Shown piece by piece: positions 10,880 through 22,902 of a DNA stretch of 64,000 nt (its first letter is position 1; each line of letters begins with the position of its first letter). The position numbers and the translations under genes are program-made. Source of the stretch: Harmonia axyridis (Eukaryota > Arthropoda > Insecta > Coleoptera > Coccinellidae); NCBI RefSeq assembly GCF_914767665.1, contig NC_059501.1:36804501-36868500 (forward strand), given 5' to 3'. The notes beneath the pieces were generated by a model. That model did no database searches, was not told the origin of the DNA, and worked only from the letters and a program-made list of their open reading frames with translations.

Positions 10880-12520
10880 CAAGCAAATAACCAATGAAGA
10901 TTTGAACATTAGATCATGTGATAAGAGCATTTTTCTGAGTCCTGTTTTAGAACAAGAAATATACAACTACATCATGCAGTTAAGGAATAAAAAATCAGTG
11001 GGATATGATGAAATTCCCATTGACCTATTCAAAATCAGTGATTCATTATTGACAAAACCATTAACGCATATAATTAATTTGATATTAAAAACAGGGAAAT
11101 ATTCACAAGTCCTTAAAGAAGCTTGGATAAAACCAATACACAAGAAGGGAGATACCAATATCTCCGACCAATATCTATTCCCTCTGATGTGAATAAAATT
11201 TTTGAGAGAATAATTTTTGATCAGATTAAAAACTTTCTTGAGGCAGAAAATATTTTGGTAGAACAACAATGTGGATATAGAAGGGGAAGATCTACAATAA
11301 ATTCAAATATCAAGCTTTAAATTCAACCATGAAATCTTCAAACAAAAATCAGAAAACAGCGGCACTATGTTTGGACCAATCAAAAGCCTTTGATAGAGTG
11401 AATCAAAAAATGGAGAAATATGGAATAACAAATAGAGAGAGGTGTCCCTCAGGGCTCGATATAAGGATCACTACTATACATAAGCAATGATTTAATACAG
11501 GTCACAACAAATAATACTGTAATGTTTGCTGATGATGTATCGGTGATTTGTTCAGGTACCACTGCTAATGAATGCAGAGCACGTTTGAAGGAGTAATTAA
11601 AGAACATGGATGAATGGTTTGAAAAAAATTACCTTGAAATGAACATCAATAAAACAAAGGTGATTTTATTCAGAGATGAGAGCCCACAGGATGCTTTGAA
11701 TGTAACTTATAAAAATGAATATATTGCAGCTGAAGAGTCCATATCATTCTTAGGGGTGCTAATTGATTAGAACCTAAATTGGAGGTCACAAATCGAACAT
11801 GTGGCCAAAGGCCTAGCAAGATATTGCTATGCATTGAGAAAAGCCTGTCGAGAACGATTGATATTGATGCGGCACTGACAGCATACCATGCCTATGTGCA
11901 ATCCAGACTTAGGTATGGAATAATCTTCTGGGCAAATACGGTTGAAGCTGGAAGAATCTTCATTCTTCGATAAGATACTTAAGACGTATTTTTAGATTGA
12001 GACCTGATGAATCATGTAAAGGTGTCTTTATTGCGTATAAAATACTGACTTCGTAACTTTATACATTTATGAATGTGTAATGTATATAATCAACAATTAT
12101 AATTATTTCAAATCTTTCCAATTAAAACATGAATATAATACTAGGGGAAAGACCTATTTAAGTGTTGAAAAAACAAAACGCACATATATACAAAAAAATG
12201 TTACCCATTTTATACTAACAATCTGGAATAAATTACCTCCATATTTCGAAATTAGGCATATTGTACAACAAAAAAAAATCGTTAAAAAGTTGTTTGCTTC
12301 GAAAATGCTATTATAGTGTTGAAGAATTAATCGATGATGAAGATTTAAATGAACTTTAAAGTAATTAACTATTAGATAGTGTTAAAGATTTTAGAAAAGG
12401 TTTAAGCTTAGAATTAATCGTAGGTTATAGGTTTTTTTTTAATTGTTCGTGTAACGTGATTCACATCTGGAAGATATAATGGATCGAATAAAATTTATTC
12501 ATATATCTATCTATCTATCC
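10880..12520 (+). pseudogene. LINE ORF2 relic: reverse transcriptase and 3' end, TATC-repeat tail
   Basis: The plus strand gives a broken reverse transcriptase in order. First comes a finger region with KKSVGYDEIPIDLFK and WIKPIHKKGD (10902-11192), then LRPISIPSDVNKIFERII and EQQCGYRRGRST (11123-11320), DQSKAFDRV, GVPQGS and the catalytic FADD box (about 11524-11535). Then come LEMNINKTKV and SFLGVLID, and a C-terminal piece with YNTRGKTY and IWNKLPPYFE (12080-12316). The copy ends in AATAAA sequence and an (ATCT)n run at 12505-12519. At least five frame changes or stops make it dead. There is also a deletion between the SKAFDRV and VPQGS blocks. It looks like a Jockey/CR1-group element; the exact clade is not certain. 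Confidence 0.85.
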
Positions 12521-13449
12521 CGCACCAAGGACCCTATGAAGAGGTGGGATTTGTAGCAGAGTTGCTTCATTTTTCGAACCTGATACCCCATTTGGTAAGT
12601 CATGATTGTTGATCACAAATCGCGCTAATTGCACAACTTTATATAGGTATATGTGTTGTCAAAAGCTGCTGACTTCTCGTCAATGATTTCCTTATTTTCT
12701 TATATAATTCTTAATTTTTCTGAATAAATGAATGAACTAGCGCTCAGTTCCTTCTGACACAGTCAGTGCTTTTCTAGATTTTTTAACACAATTATGTACT
12801 CTTACCAAAATTCAAAAATTTGTATTTCATTATCTCTTTAGGAATATAAAAAACCTCAAAATTATACTGTACCTTGTTTTTGTGCTTGTTTCCTCATGAA
12901 TGTGATACGCATGGATGTTCTTCAATTATGAGTTTTTTTCGAAGATTATTTACTATGTTCAATTATGAGTTTTCTTTGAACATTGTTTACTATGTTGCTA
13001 TCTCAAAAGCCGATATATCTAAAATTGTAATCGATACATTGGGAATAAAACTCACGGGTTCAGAGTGCGAAACAAAATTTTATATTCTATTTAAGACATC
13101 CTCACATCAAAATATCGAATGACACTTGGGTCCTGTGATACATTATTTGAAAAAATTATTACGTAGTTCAATATTGCAGATATCTCACCTATTTGTACTG
13201 ATTATATGACAATTATATTGAGCCGAAAGTCTCACTTATATTCCAAGAAATTTTTCGGTAATGAACTAATTCTGAAAGTGAGCTATTATGCATTGAAAAT
13301 CGAAAAAAAATAAGCTATTTATGACTTAGCTTACATCATAAGCTCAATTGTTTCAACAGAAACAATTAAATTGTAAACTCCAGCAAAAATTATACTTTGT
13401 TTATTATATTCCATTCTTCAGAGACTTGCTGATGCTTTGAGATAATATA
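12521..13449. other. Intergenic, no gene seen
   Basis: AT-rich. The 82-codon plus-strand frame at 12874-13122 includes an internal near-repeat (TTCAATTATGAGTTTT, about 12923 and 12959) but no protein motif. Confidence 0.4.
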
Positions 13450-14063
13450 CAGGGTGTTCCTAAATTGGACGTACGAAAATGAGGGATTTTTCAGATAATT
13501 TTAAGAAAAAAGTCCTATATAAATGGGCCAAAAACGCATTGTTTTCGAGAAACAGGTTGTTAAATTTAAAGTTTTCTTTTTCTGATAGCACCTATACTTC
13601 AGAAGATATCTAACTGAAATTTGGCAAAGATAGTGCAAATCAAAACTCACATCTTGTGATCTGCCAATTTCATATGCAAATTCACCGGATAATATTTTTC
13701 TGGAGCAGTGCCCGCTCTTTTCCTTCAGAATTTTGTTTTTAGTGAACCACTTGTAGTTTGAAAAAATTTAAAAAAACTTTGGTTCGATTCAAGAAAGAAA
13801 ATTTAACACTTATCTCGAAATTCCCAGAAATATCCGAATTATCATCCAGTTTGTAAGCCGTGATGCATAAATTAATTATTAGTTTTAGAGTTTTGCTGAT
13901 CTGTAGCAATGATTCATAGAGTTTCGATAAATTCGTATAATCGTATGCAAAGTAAGACTACGAGAAATACTATGTATATTGAAAACAATTACGACATTTT
14001 TTTCCAAGATTCATCTAAGGAATTTCTCACTTTCATTTGTACTTCGAATTTAGGAACACCCTG
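13450..14063. repeat. Foldback element, CAGGGTGTTCCTAAATT ends
   Basis: CAGGGTGTTCCTAAATT at 13450 is mirrored at 14047-14063 (AATTTAGGAACACCCTG). The arms remain alignable, with mismatches, for about 100 bases. The interior has no credible coding frame. It belongs to the same family as the copy at 20916-21616 (shared end and AAAAAAGTCCTAT word). Confidence 0.75.
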
Positions 14064-15802
14064 TCGAATAGTCCTTTACTCTCTCGGAACTTGAAAAAAA
14101 TTGACATGAGAAATCAATATGGTGAAATGTTTTCCAGATTGCCTGATTAGGCATCGCACCGCGAAAATTTAGAATAAAAAATATACCAAATGTTGAAACC
14201 GAATTATCCAATGACAGGTCTCTTGACGGATCCATGGTCCTCAATCGGATGACATGTTGAAAATCCAAATTAATCATGCATTCATTCATGACTAAATACT
14301 CTATATTCTCATTTACTTCAATAATATTCTCAAGATAAGAAGTATAATATTACAAGTGAAGAAATAGGATGAGATAGTAGTGTAGTGCCTGAAGTAACTA
14401 CTAAGGAAATGAGGAAGGAAATAGAAATGAAATCGCATAGTAAACATAACAGTACTGGGCAAGAAAGCACTGAGAAACATAAGTCATGCTAGTTTTCGAA
14501 TAGAGGAAGCTGAATACATCTAAACCTTTCGATGAAATTAATCTCACTAAAATTTCAAATACTGGTCAAGAATTCAATATTTATTATCTCGAAATGATTT
14601 CTCATTCAAAGTGATGTCCAAATTCAATGAAATAAAAATATATAGTATGAATTGATTGAAATTATTTTAACTTCCACCTATTGCCATGGTTTTGATTATA
14701 TGGATTTCATACCTATAATAATTAATTATATCTCAAAAATATCAACAATAATGATACACTGTTGCAAATGAAAGAAATGCATGAACAATCATTTCATTAC
14801 ACAACATATTTGCAACTGTTATGCACACCTTGTTATTTCATGCATTGCTCTACACTACATGTTTTTATTTCATTAATGGGTAGTTTAATGCTACAGGTTC
14901 GGGGTTGAGAGTTCAATCTAAAGGAATTCTGCGTGGTAAGAATCAAATCTCATTGGTAGATTCAATGCTTACTGATAATCTGGGAGTTTTAATGGGTATC
15001 GAATTATGGGTTTACTTGTTGCAACGAGCTCTATTTCAGTCTATTAGAGGGATCTTACTCACCAAGTTATGAAAAGTAACTTACTGGGACCTGGTAAAAT
15101 AGACAATATTAAAATTTGATTGGAAAATATTCATTGCATTGAATGGATGTGGTGTTAGTGAGGAAAGGTCCATTTTGTCAAGAAGTTCTCATATATTGTT
15201 TGTTCACAGTGAAACACTTTCTTTTTATATCGTCTTTTTCAATGGAAATATGCTGTCACAAAAATTCTCAAATAATGTTAAAAAATGTAATTATACGGAT
15301 TTCCCAATAAAAATTCCAAAGTTGACCCCCATCCCCCCACAAGAAAAAAGTAAGTGCATAAGTTTAGAATAAGTGGTCCTTTATTGGAATCATTTTCCCA
15401 TCAGATTTTTTTTTCTATGTTTGTAACTGATTCAACCTGAAAATTCACTTGGTATATTTACTAGAATCTGTTCCAAGAAAGTGTTGCATAGAAGATTATA
15501 TTTTCATAAATATTAAAAATTATCTCAATTTCTTGAGGATAATTAATTGATCAACTAATCTGTATACAATAATCTGAATATTTCTTTTACAGTTTCCGAT
15601 TTCGATAAAGAATTCATTAGAGCTATGAGGTAAGGCTTGAATAAGTTGAAATAAACTCACATAATTTGGTATACATTTATTCACGCATAGTTTCACAAAT
15701 ACCTAAGTACAAAAGGAAATAATAAATACATTTCCTATATCTCCATCCTCAATTCGAATTCGAAAAGCAATAGTACTAGAAAGTTGAAATAGAGCCATAC
15801 TA
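14064..15802. other. Intergenic; nothing firm except one possible short exon
   Basis: No supported ORF. The 61- to 79-codon frames here show no motif. A candidate 37-nt exon is listed separately. Confidence 0.4.
15593..15629 (+). other. Possible 37-nt internal exon (speculative)
   Basis: A pyrimidine-rich acceptor (TTTCTTTTACAG) precedes 37 bases followed by a near-consensus donor (GAG|GTAAGG). One frame reads VSDFDKEFIRAMR. No neighbouring exon is recognised, so this may be chance. Confidence 0.15.
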
Positions 15803-16868
15803 ACAGGTCAATTGAAAAGTCCCCGGTCTACCATAGTAAAACACATTTTTTTGGCAAAATTCGATTTTATTATTCAACATAGTTGAGGGCGATACAGCGA
15901 TTATAGCGATCTTTCATCGCTGAGGGCCAGATCTGGCGAATACGGTGGATGCAGAAGCAATTCGAAGCCCAATTCATGCAATTTTGCCATTGTTTTCATT
16001 GATTTGTGACATTTCAAATGGGTCCGTTTTTTAACGATTTCATCCTTTAGACGACACAATAACGCTATATAATAATCGCTGTTGATGGTCTGGCCTTTTT
16101 GGAGGTAATCAATGATTATTATACCTTGCCCATCTCAGAATAATGATGCCATTACCTTGCGAGCTGACTGTTGTGTTTTTCTTCGCTTTGGATTCGGTTC
16201 ATCGTGAAATGATGGAGCCATGTTTAATCCATCGTCACATATCGACGCAAAAATTCAGGATTATTGTACTTAAATAGCTTCAAACACTGCTCAGAATCAT
16301 TAACACGTTGTTGCTTTTGATCGATTATGAGCTCGAGAGGCACCCATTTCGCACCCAGCTTTCTCATGTACGAATATTCGTGAATGATATGATGTACACG
16401 TTCAGATGATATCTTCACAATGTCTGCTTTCTCGATCTACTGCACTTTACGATCATTCAAAATTATTTTGTGAACTTTTTTGATTTTTTCGTCGGTGGTG
16501 AGCTGTCCAATGCGTTCGCCGTCTTCGATGCTCATTTCCTCACGTTCAAACTTAGCATACCAATCAATAATGGTAGATTTTCTTGGTGCAGATCCTGGCA
16601 ACTCATCATCAAGCCAAGATTTCGCTTCAACTGTATTTTTTCTCTTCAGAAAGCAATATTTTATCAGCACACGAAATTTGTTTTTCAATTTTTTTTCAAA
16701 TAACAAAAGTAGCTATACTCACAACGCAATATCTCACGAACTAATGGTCGGACTGCTGTCAAATTTGAACACGTATCTTGTGAAGGTTGGTTCTAACTAA
16801 AAATCATATGGATTAAATACTAGCACCGCCATCTGTGCATCAGACGGAGGACTTTTCAATTGGCCTAA
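15803..16868 (-). mobile_element. mariner element, internally deleted, TA target duplication
   Basis: The terminal inverted repeats are about 25 bp: AGGTCAATTGAAAAGTCC at the left and, inverted, AGGCCAATTGAAAAGTCC at the right, each flanked by TA (15801-15802 and 16869-16870). The minus strand codes a decayed mariner transposase. It has an N-terminal helix-turn-helix region (16437-16706, with VEAKSWLDDELPGS and STIIDWYAKFER), then IIHEYSYMRKLGAKWVPLEL and RRYVTMD (16224-16418), then pieces to HPPYSPDLALSD. The codon after the first catalytic Asp is a stop. The segment that should carry the second catalytic Asp is deleted (THLK runs straight into CHKSMK). At 1066 bp it is shorter than the usual 1.3 kb, so it cannot move by itself. 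Confidence 0.9.
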
Positions 16869-18597
16869 TAATAGAAAAATAAGATTAATACAAACATTCA
16901 GTTAGATCATAAATATTTCAGTACTTAGTAGATAAGTATATCAATACTTAGAAGACAGATTGATTAGAAGACCCAATTTTTCTGTTGAAAAAATATTCAT
17001 TGATTCATTTTTAGGCGGAATTTTTAGGGTTTCGATAAATATATACCAAGTATTCAGACGCTAATTTCTTGATTAAAATTTCTGTTATAATATACAATTT
17101 CTTTGAATTTGCGTTCTATTCCGAGTTGGGTAAACTAAAAATAAGAATTATCCGTATTTCACAGGAAACTAAGAAAGGATGGCTTATTGGAAAAAGTTTT
17201 ATGGTAATCACTTTTTCAGCCAAGGAATGACCTGCTGCAATTTCTAAGAGTATTCTCCATTTATTTGCTCAGTTTTCATAACCATTTTACTGAAGATTTG
17301 TTCATCACAGATTTATCAGCTTTGAAGAAAAAATGCTCATATTTCTTTTTTTTACTTTTTTATTTCCTGAAAAAGTTTTCGTTAGAATGCAGTCACTAGT
17401 TTTGTTTCAGCAGATTTTGATTTTAAAGGGGAAACAAGCAAAAAAGAATATATTTAAATAATTTTTTATTACAATTGAACTCAAAATTTCAGAAGGTGAT
17501 GTAATCATAAATTATGTTAAAAAGACTTCCACCATCCCCTACAAGCACGTACCCCCTTTCTTATTTTTTCAGCTGTTACTTTTCGCCTGAAATTTACTGT
17601 CAGTCTTCTCGATGCTTCGATGTGCTCGATGTGTTCGATCCAGATTTCTCGCTGGCCACGAAAATAATTCAGAATCAAAATAAAATTTGGTCAACGTAGA
17701 AAATATTGTCAGTAAGGTGAAAAATCTTTTAAAATTACAACTCAAATATCTCGTAAATTGTTAATTTTTGGTTATCACCAAATATGGCTCAAACGACAGC
17801 AAATGAGTCATAGTAACACATCCTCCAAGGTTCACGTCTATCACCCAGTATCAACCTTCTAAACTTTCCAGTTTAGATGGCTTGTATCAACTCAATGACA
17901 TACGCCTGAAGCTTGACTTCAAGCGTGTGGAAGAAATCAATTCTACAACAGTAGTATAAATCTATAACAGATGATTTCTGTAGCAATAGCAATAGAAGTT
18001 TCATGCTAGAATTCGAGACAAAAAACATCAATTGTAGAAATAGAACAAAAAAGTAAATAAAGCTGACGAATAAAAAAAAAATTGAATCGAATCAGATTTT
18101 ATTCATCTCTATGAGAAATACATTAAACAATTACATGAAAATAAAATCATATTATATAAATGCGATAGTATAATTCGAATCAAGAAATTTAAAATCGCGC
18201 ATTATAGGAATTCATGATGGTGCTGAAATCAATCATTGATAAAAAGTTGCTGCAAACTCAGCAATCCCATTTTGTCTCATGAAGTGGAAAATTAATGGTT
18301 CACATCTTGAATGAACAATCATGAATTTCAACTGATTTGAAGGAGCTCGAATAATTGAATAATAATTATAGGGAATGAAGGACTGCCGCCTCTGGAGGAA
18401 TTGATTGAATTTTCCGATAAACCATCATAATAAACTAACGAAGAAGGGTATTCGATTGTAACGAATGTTTTCTTCGAGAAATACTCTTGAATTGACAATG
18501 AATTCACAGATATTCAGATTTAAATTTTCTAATATGAGCAATGATCGAAAAATATGCTTGTTTATGACTACTATGAAATATAGCCCTTTTTTGTGGG
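16869..18597. other. Intergenic, no gene seen
   Basis: AT-rich with no recognisable coding or element structure. The 61-codon frame at 17514-17699 has no motif. Confidence 0.4.
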
Positions 18598-19453
18598 ATG
18601 GCGAGTGTTGGTGTTTTTGTTAATAATATTCTCACTTTTATTATTTTTTCAACGTGTTCACAGGTCAAAACGACAACCATTATTACAGATTCATTAAAAA
18701 GTACAGAACAGGTTGTACATACAGATTTTAGAAAGGCAGTCGACAGTGTGTTGCATTCTACTATGGGGAGGAAACTTGGGACATTTGGTTTTCAAGGAAT
18801 ATTTAATTTGTGGATTCCATTTCGTGAAGATAGGTAACACGCTTTCAGTTCCAGTTTACGTGACGTCAGGCGTTCCTCAGGGAGGTCACCTGGGGCCATT
18901 GTTGTTTTTGATTTTCATTAATGATATGAGACTCGTCGTTCGCTTTATCCGTTTTTCACAATTTGCTGATAATCTGAATCTTTTTACTTCAGTTAAGTCG
19001 TTGGCTGGCGTTGCGGGGCTGGAATCGGATCTTCAGGCTGTTGAAGAGTTGTGTGCAAACAATTGTAAAACAATTAACATCAATAAATGTCAGTTTATGA
19101 CTATTTCCCGTTTAGAATTCCCTTTGACAGTTCATTTTTCCATCGGAGGTAGAACCATTGAGAGAGCATTTGTTTCAAGGACTTGGGTATATTGTATGAC
19201 AGTGAGTTGTGTTTCAGACCACATATTTTCTGTGGCACCTCCGAGGACTCTGAGATTGTTCTGGTCCCTCTATACATCCGTAGACAGCCTTCTTCTTGAA
19301 AGAGTACAAAACAAGTTCCTCAGATATGTTTCAATTAAAAGTGGCTCATTATCTTTCGAGTCTTTATCTGCGAGTCGGTTGCGGGTCCAGCTTGGACTGC
19401 CTTCCTTGAGATCAGAAGATTTCAAGTGGATGTCATGTTATGATGTGACTTGA
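18598..19453 (+). pseudogene. LINE reverse transcriptase relic
   Basis: Two overlapping plus-strand frames (18598-18837 and 18713-19453) together carry RT blocks: VHTDFRKAVDSVLHST, then VTSGVPQGGHLGPLLFLIFI, then FADNLNLF where a live enzyme has FADD, so one catalytic Asp is changed to Asn. Further on are NCKTININKCQFMTISR and LYTSVDSLLLERVQNKFLRY, the usual post-RT segment. A frameshift lies near 18790-18840. The distance between blocks shows at least one internal deletion. It is a Jockey/CR1-like group by motif, and not the same copy type as 10880-12520. Confidence 0.8.
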
Positions 19454-20742
19454 TTTCAAGCCAAGCTCAAGTCCAGTAGGAGTTTCTCAAATCTCAAGTC
19501 AAGTCAAGTACTTGAATCATATCAAGCTACTTTATTTCTTTATTTTTATTATTGTGTAGTGTCACATCATTAAAAAAATGATGAAATGAGAAACAAAAAA
19601 CACTTTTGTTTATCAAACTTATTGTATAAAAGTACCGAGAATAATAACTTTTTCGATACAGAAACATAGATTAAATCACTATAAATTATAACAAAATTAA
19701 AAAAAATAAGTTTCATAATATTGAGATACCTCCAGGCTTTGTTTGATTTCTTTCTATCCAAAATCTAAGACACATGACGCATCTTATAGATTTGTCGCCT
19801 AACCTATTGCGGGTTTTTGTAACTGTAAGGCTCTGGAAAATTGTCTTTTACAGCAGCTGAAGATGCTGTCGTTGATAAAAAATCCATTTTGGCCGAGCTT
19901 GGAAAGATATTTCTGAAACTACCAAAATCTACCAAAAGATTTCATAGAAATGTGAGAAAACTATAATACTAATAAAGTCACATTGGTGAATACTTCAGTC
20001 TCTCGGCTCTCGAGGAATTCCCTTATTTAGTCCTAGCACGCACGAGATTGCTGAAATATATGCCGTGCGACGCGTGCATACCAAGCTCAAATAATATCAA
20101 GTAGCTTGATATCAAGTCAAGAAATTAATATCTAAAATCAACTCAAGTCAAGCTCAAGTATGTAAAGTTTCACGAGCTTGATTTTCGTCAAGTAGTTGAT
20201 TAAAATGTCAACCTGCTTGGCTCTGTCCCGGAGTTGGAAGAATATTTAAGACGTCTTATAACATTGTCATTTTATTTTTTGTATAATTTTTGTGGGGTAG
20301 ACGATAAAATTGATAATTTAATGATAATTTTTGTTGTAAAAAGGTTTTGTACCGTTTATTGGATAAATAAATATATAAATAAAATACACTAATGAATAAG
20401 ATTTTGAAGGATGATATAATTAATGATTTTGCGAATTCAAAGTCTCGCAACAAAATATTGTAATATTTTATGATATAGATAACCCAAACTATAATACGAA
20501 AAAATATTAAAAAAATTAAATTTATTTGTATTGTTTTAAAACTATCTAATCTAACCGAACTTTGAAGGTTGTACGTGATTGAGATATTCTTTGTTATAAA
20601 TAATGTTTTTTCGATAATTTTTTGCTGTGAAAATAATCAAGGACATACAGTACCTTAGTTCTCAACAATAACCATCTGGGATGCAACGAGGATGACCGTA
20701 AAGTTAGAATTTAATTACAATTAGAATTAATACATTTGGAAA
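19454..20742. repeat. TCAAG-rich insertion with weak inverted ends, then intergenic
   Basis: Directly after the LINE relic, 19446-19535 and 20085-20200 are both rich in CAAGTCAAG/CAAGCTCAAG words, partly inverted (ACTTGATTTCAAGCC against ACTTGACGAAAATCAAGC). Between them, 19850-19960 reads AEDAVVDKKSILAELGK in one frame, possibly a transposase shred. The element type is not established. From 20230 to 20742 nothing is recognised. Confidence 0.3.
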
Positions 20743-21646
20743 CAAGGGCGTAGAAATGGAGAGAGGTAATGGGGTTAATTACTTCCCCCCCCCCAATATT
20801 TTCAAAATAGAAAATTTTGAAAGTCTCGCAAAGACAAAGAACGAAACTTTTTCTTGTGATTCATTCAGATTGCAATTTATTTGTGAAGACAACAGTTTTT
20901 AATTGACTATATCTACAGGGTGTTCCTAAATTGGGGGTACAAATGAAAATGACAGATTTCTCGGATCAATTCAAGAAAAAAGTCCTATAACATAATCCGC
21001 AAACGCTTTGTTTTGGAGAAACAAGTGTTAAAGTTCAAGTTTTTTTCTCATAGCACCTTCCTTTCACAAGATTTTCAACTTGAATTGGAATAGATATTCC
21101 AATTCATTTTTTATCATGCGATATCCTAGTTTTGAATGCAAATTAACAGGGTGATATTTTCTGGAAGAATGCTCGATTTTTCCTCCAGAATTATTTTTTT
21201 ATGAACCACTGGTAGTGTAGGAAAATAAAAAGAAAACTCTGGTTCAGTACTACACTTTTTGGGTTGTCGTATTTAGTGTTGTCGTATCTGCAATTGATTT
21301 CGAGAAAAAGCAGCTCTCTATAGTAATCCTCAGGAAAATCCAAATTATTATAAATATCCAATTAGGTAGCTGTGATAAATAAATTAATTATAAGTTTTGG
21401 TACTTATTTACCAACTTTGTAGCGAAGATTAATAAATATTCGATAAACTTGTTAAGCATCACAAAAAAAAATAGGACTACAAGAAACGCTCTGTATCTCG
21501 AAAGCAAAGCGTTTGCGGGCTCATGTTTATGGGCCATTTCATTTTCAAATTTATCGAAGGAATCTCTCATTTCACTTCATAACTCATAACTAAAAATTTT
21601 TTTTCGATTATGTACCCCTCAAGAAAAAAAAAGATCTACGCCCTTG
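20743..21646. mobile_element. hAT-type MITE with perfect 8-bp target duplication
   Basis: The element opens with CAAGGGCGTAGA (20743) and closes with its inverse TCTACGCCCTTG (ends 21646). It is flanked on both sides by the same 8 bases, TTTGGAAA (20735-20742 and 21647-21654). An 8-bp duplication with a C-rich short inverted repeat is the hAT signature. There is no transposase inside. Most of its length (about 20916-21616) is a separate foldback element. Confidence 0.85.
20916..21616. repeat. Foldback element nested in the hAT MITE
   Basis: The left end CAGGGTGTTCCTAAATT matches the family at 13450-14063. The right arm is inverted (for example CCGCAAACGCTTTGTTTT at the left against an inverted CCCGCAAACGCTTTGCTTT at about 21500), but the terminal CACCCTG is lost. 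It probably inserted into the MITE, or was captured by it. Confidence 0.65.
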
Positions 21647-21725
21647 TTTGGAAACTAAGCTAGAAAAATTCAGATGCGCAAAAGTTGAATAGCCTACAGG
21701 CGGCAAATCTGTAAATCCGTCACTG

Positions 21726-22902
21726 CCTGTACAGTGCATCCCATTTTGGGTGAGACTGCCAGGTTTCTCGCTTGTTATTTAAGATAGAGACTTGCGGTTT
21801 TCACGTTCCTGTCCTACTTTTTCGTGAAACTCAAGTTGGTCTAATCAGATTTTGCATAACTGTTTCCGTTCAAGAGATACAGGGTGATTTTGGAAATTGA
21901 TACTTTTCGGACCCCTTCTTTATCTCCGAAGTTATTAGAAATAATGCTGAGGTAAAAACTACGTCTGAATCAGAATTCTGCGTAGAATCCAGTGGCGTAC
22001 TCAATATTTTTTTCGGGGTATGGTTTTGAAGATTCAACACAAACTTATGTTTTTTTTAATGAAACACCATGTGTATCATTACTTCGTTGAATTCGTTATT
22101 TTTTTTCCTTCAAAATGATATATGACACTATATAGGTAGGATGTTCAGAAGTGTTAAAAAAACACTAAAACATCAAATAATGATGATTTTTTGTTAATGG
22201 GCAATGGATTTCCCATAGAAAATAAAAATCAATAATGATAACAATAATTTATAGCGATAACAGCTAGATCAGATTGGTTTTTTCCCTCCAATACCTACTT
22301 GATAAAACAATGCTCCCAAATGCATAGTAGCCATAATAGCAACAAGGATGTTTGTGTCATCAATGACCTACTACTTTTAAAAATCGAAAGTAATAATCCT
22401 CTTATTGAAACATAGAAAATTCATGGCCCATTTACAAAAAATCATCATTATTTGACGTTTTAGTGTTTTTTTAACATTTCTGAACATCCTACCTACATAG
22501 TATCATATATCATTTTGAAGGGAAAAAAATAACGAATTCAACGAAGTAATGATATATAGGGTGTTCCATTAAAAAAAATATAGGTTTGTGTTGAATCTTC
22601 AAAACCATACCCCGAAAAAAATATTGAGTACGCCACTGGATTCTACACAGAATTCTGATTCAGACGTAGTTTTCAGCTCAGCATTATTTCTAATAATTTC
22701 GGAGATAGAGGAGGGGTCCGCAAAGTATCAATTTCCAAAATCACCCTGTATCTTTTGAACGGAAACAGTTATGCAGAATCTGATTAGACCAACTTGAGTT
22801 TCACGAAAAAGTAGGACAGGAACGTGAAAACCGCAAGGCTCTATCTTAAATAACAAGCGAGGAACCTGGCTGTCTCACCCAAAATGGGATGCACTGTACA
22901 GG
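21726..22902. repeat. Giant hairpin 1: arms about 510 bp, short loop
   Basis: CCTGTACAGTGCATCCCATT at 21726 is mirrored at the right end, finishing at 22902. The arms stay highly similar inward to about 22235 and 22395, including TTCACGTTCCTGTCCTAC and TGTTAAAAAAACACTAAAAC. The loop is about 150 bp. Embedded in the arms are sub-ends typical of other elements: ACAGGGTGATTTTGGAAATT (about 21880) and CAGTGGCGTACTCAATATTT (21990), both mirrored. No coding frame. It overlaps the next hairpin by the shared TGTACA. Confidence 0.85.
21990..22638. repeat. hAT-like palindromic core inside hairpin 1
   Basis: It starts CAGTGGCGTACTCAATATTT and ends with the exact inverse. The eight flanking bases are GTAGAATC on the left and GATTCTAC on the right. 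These are mirror images, not a direct duplication, so the core did not simply insert into a finished locus; inversion-duplication of the flank is implied. Confidence 0.6.
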
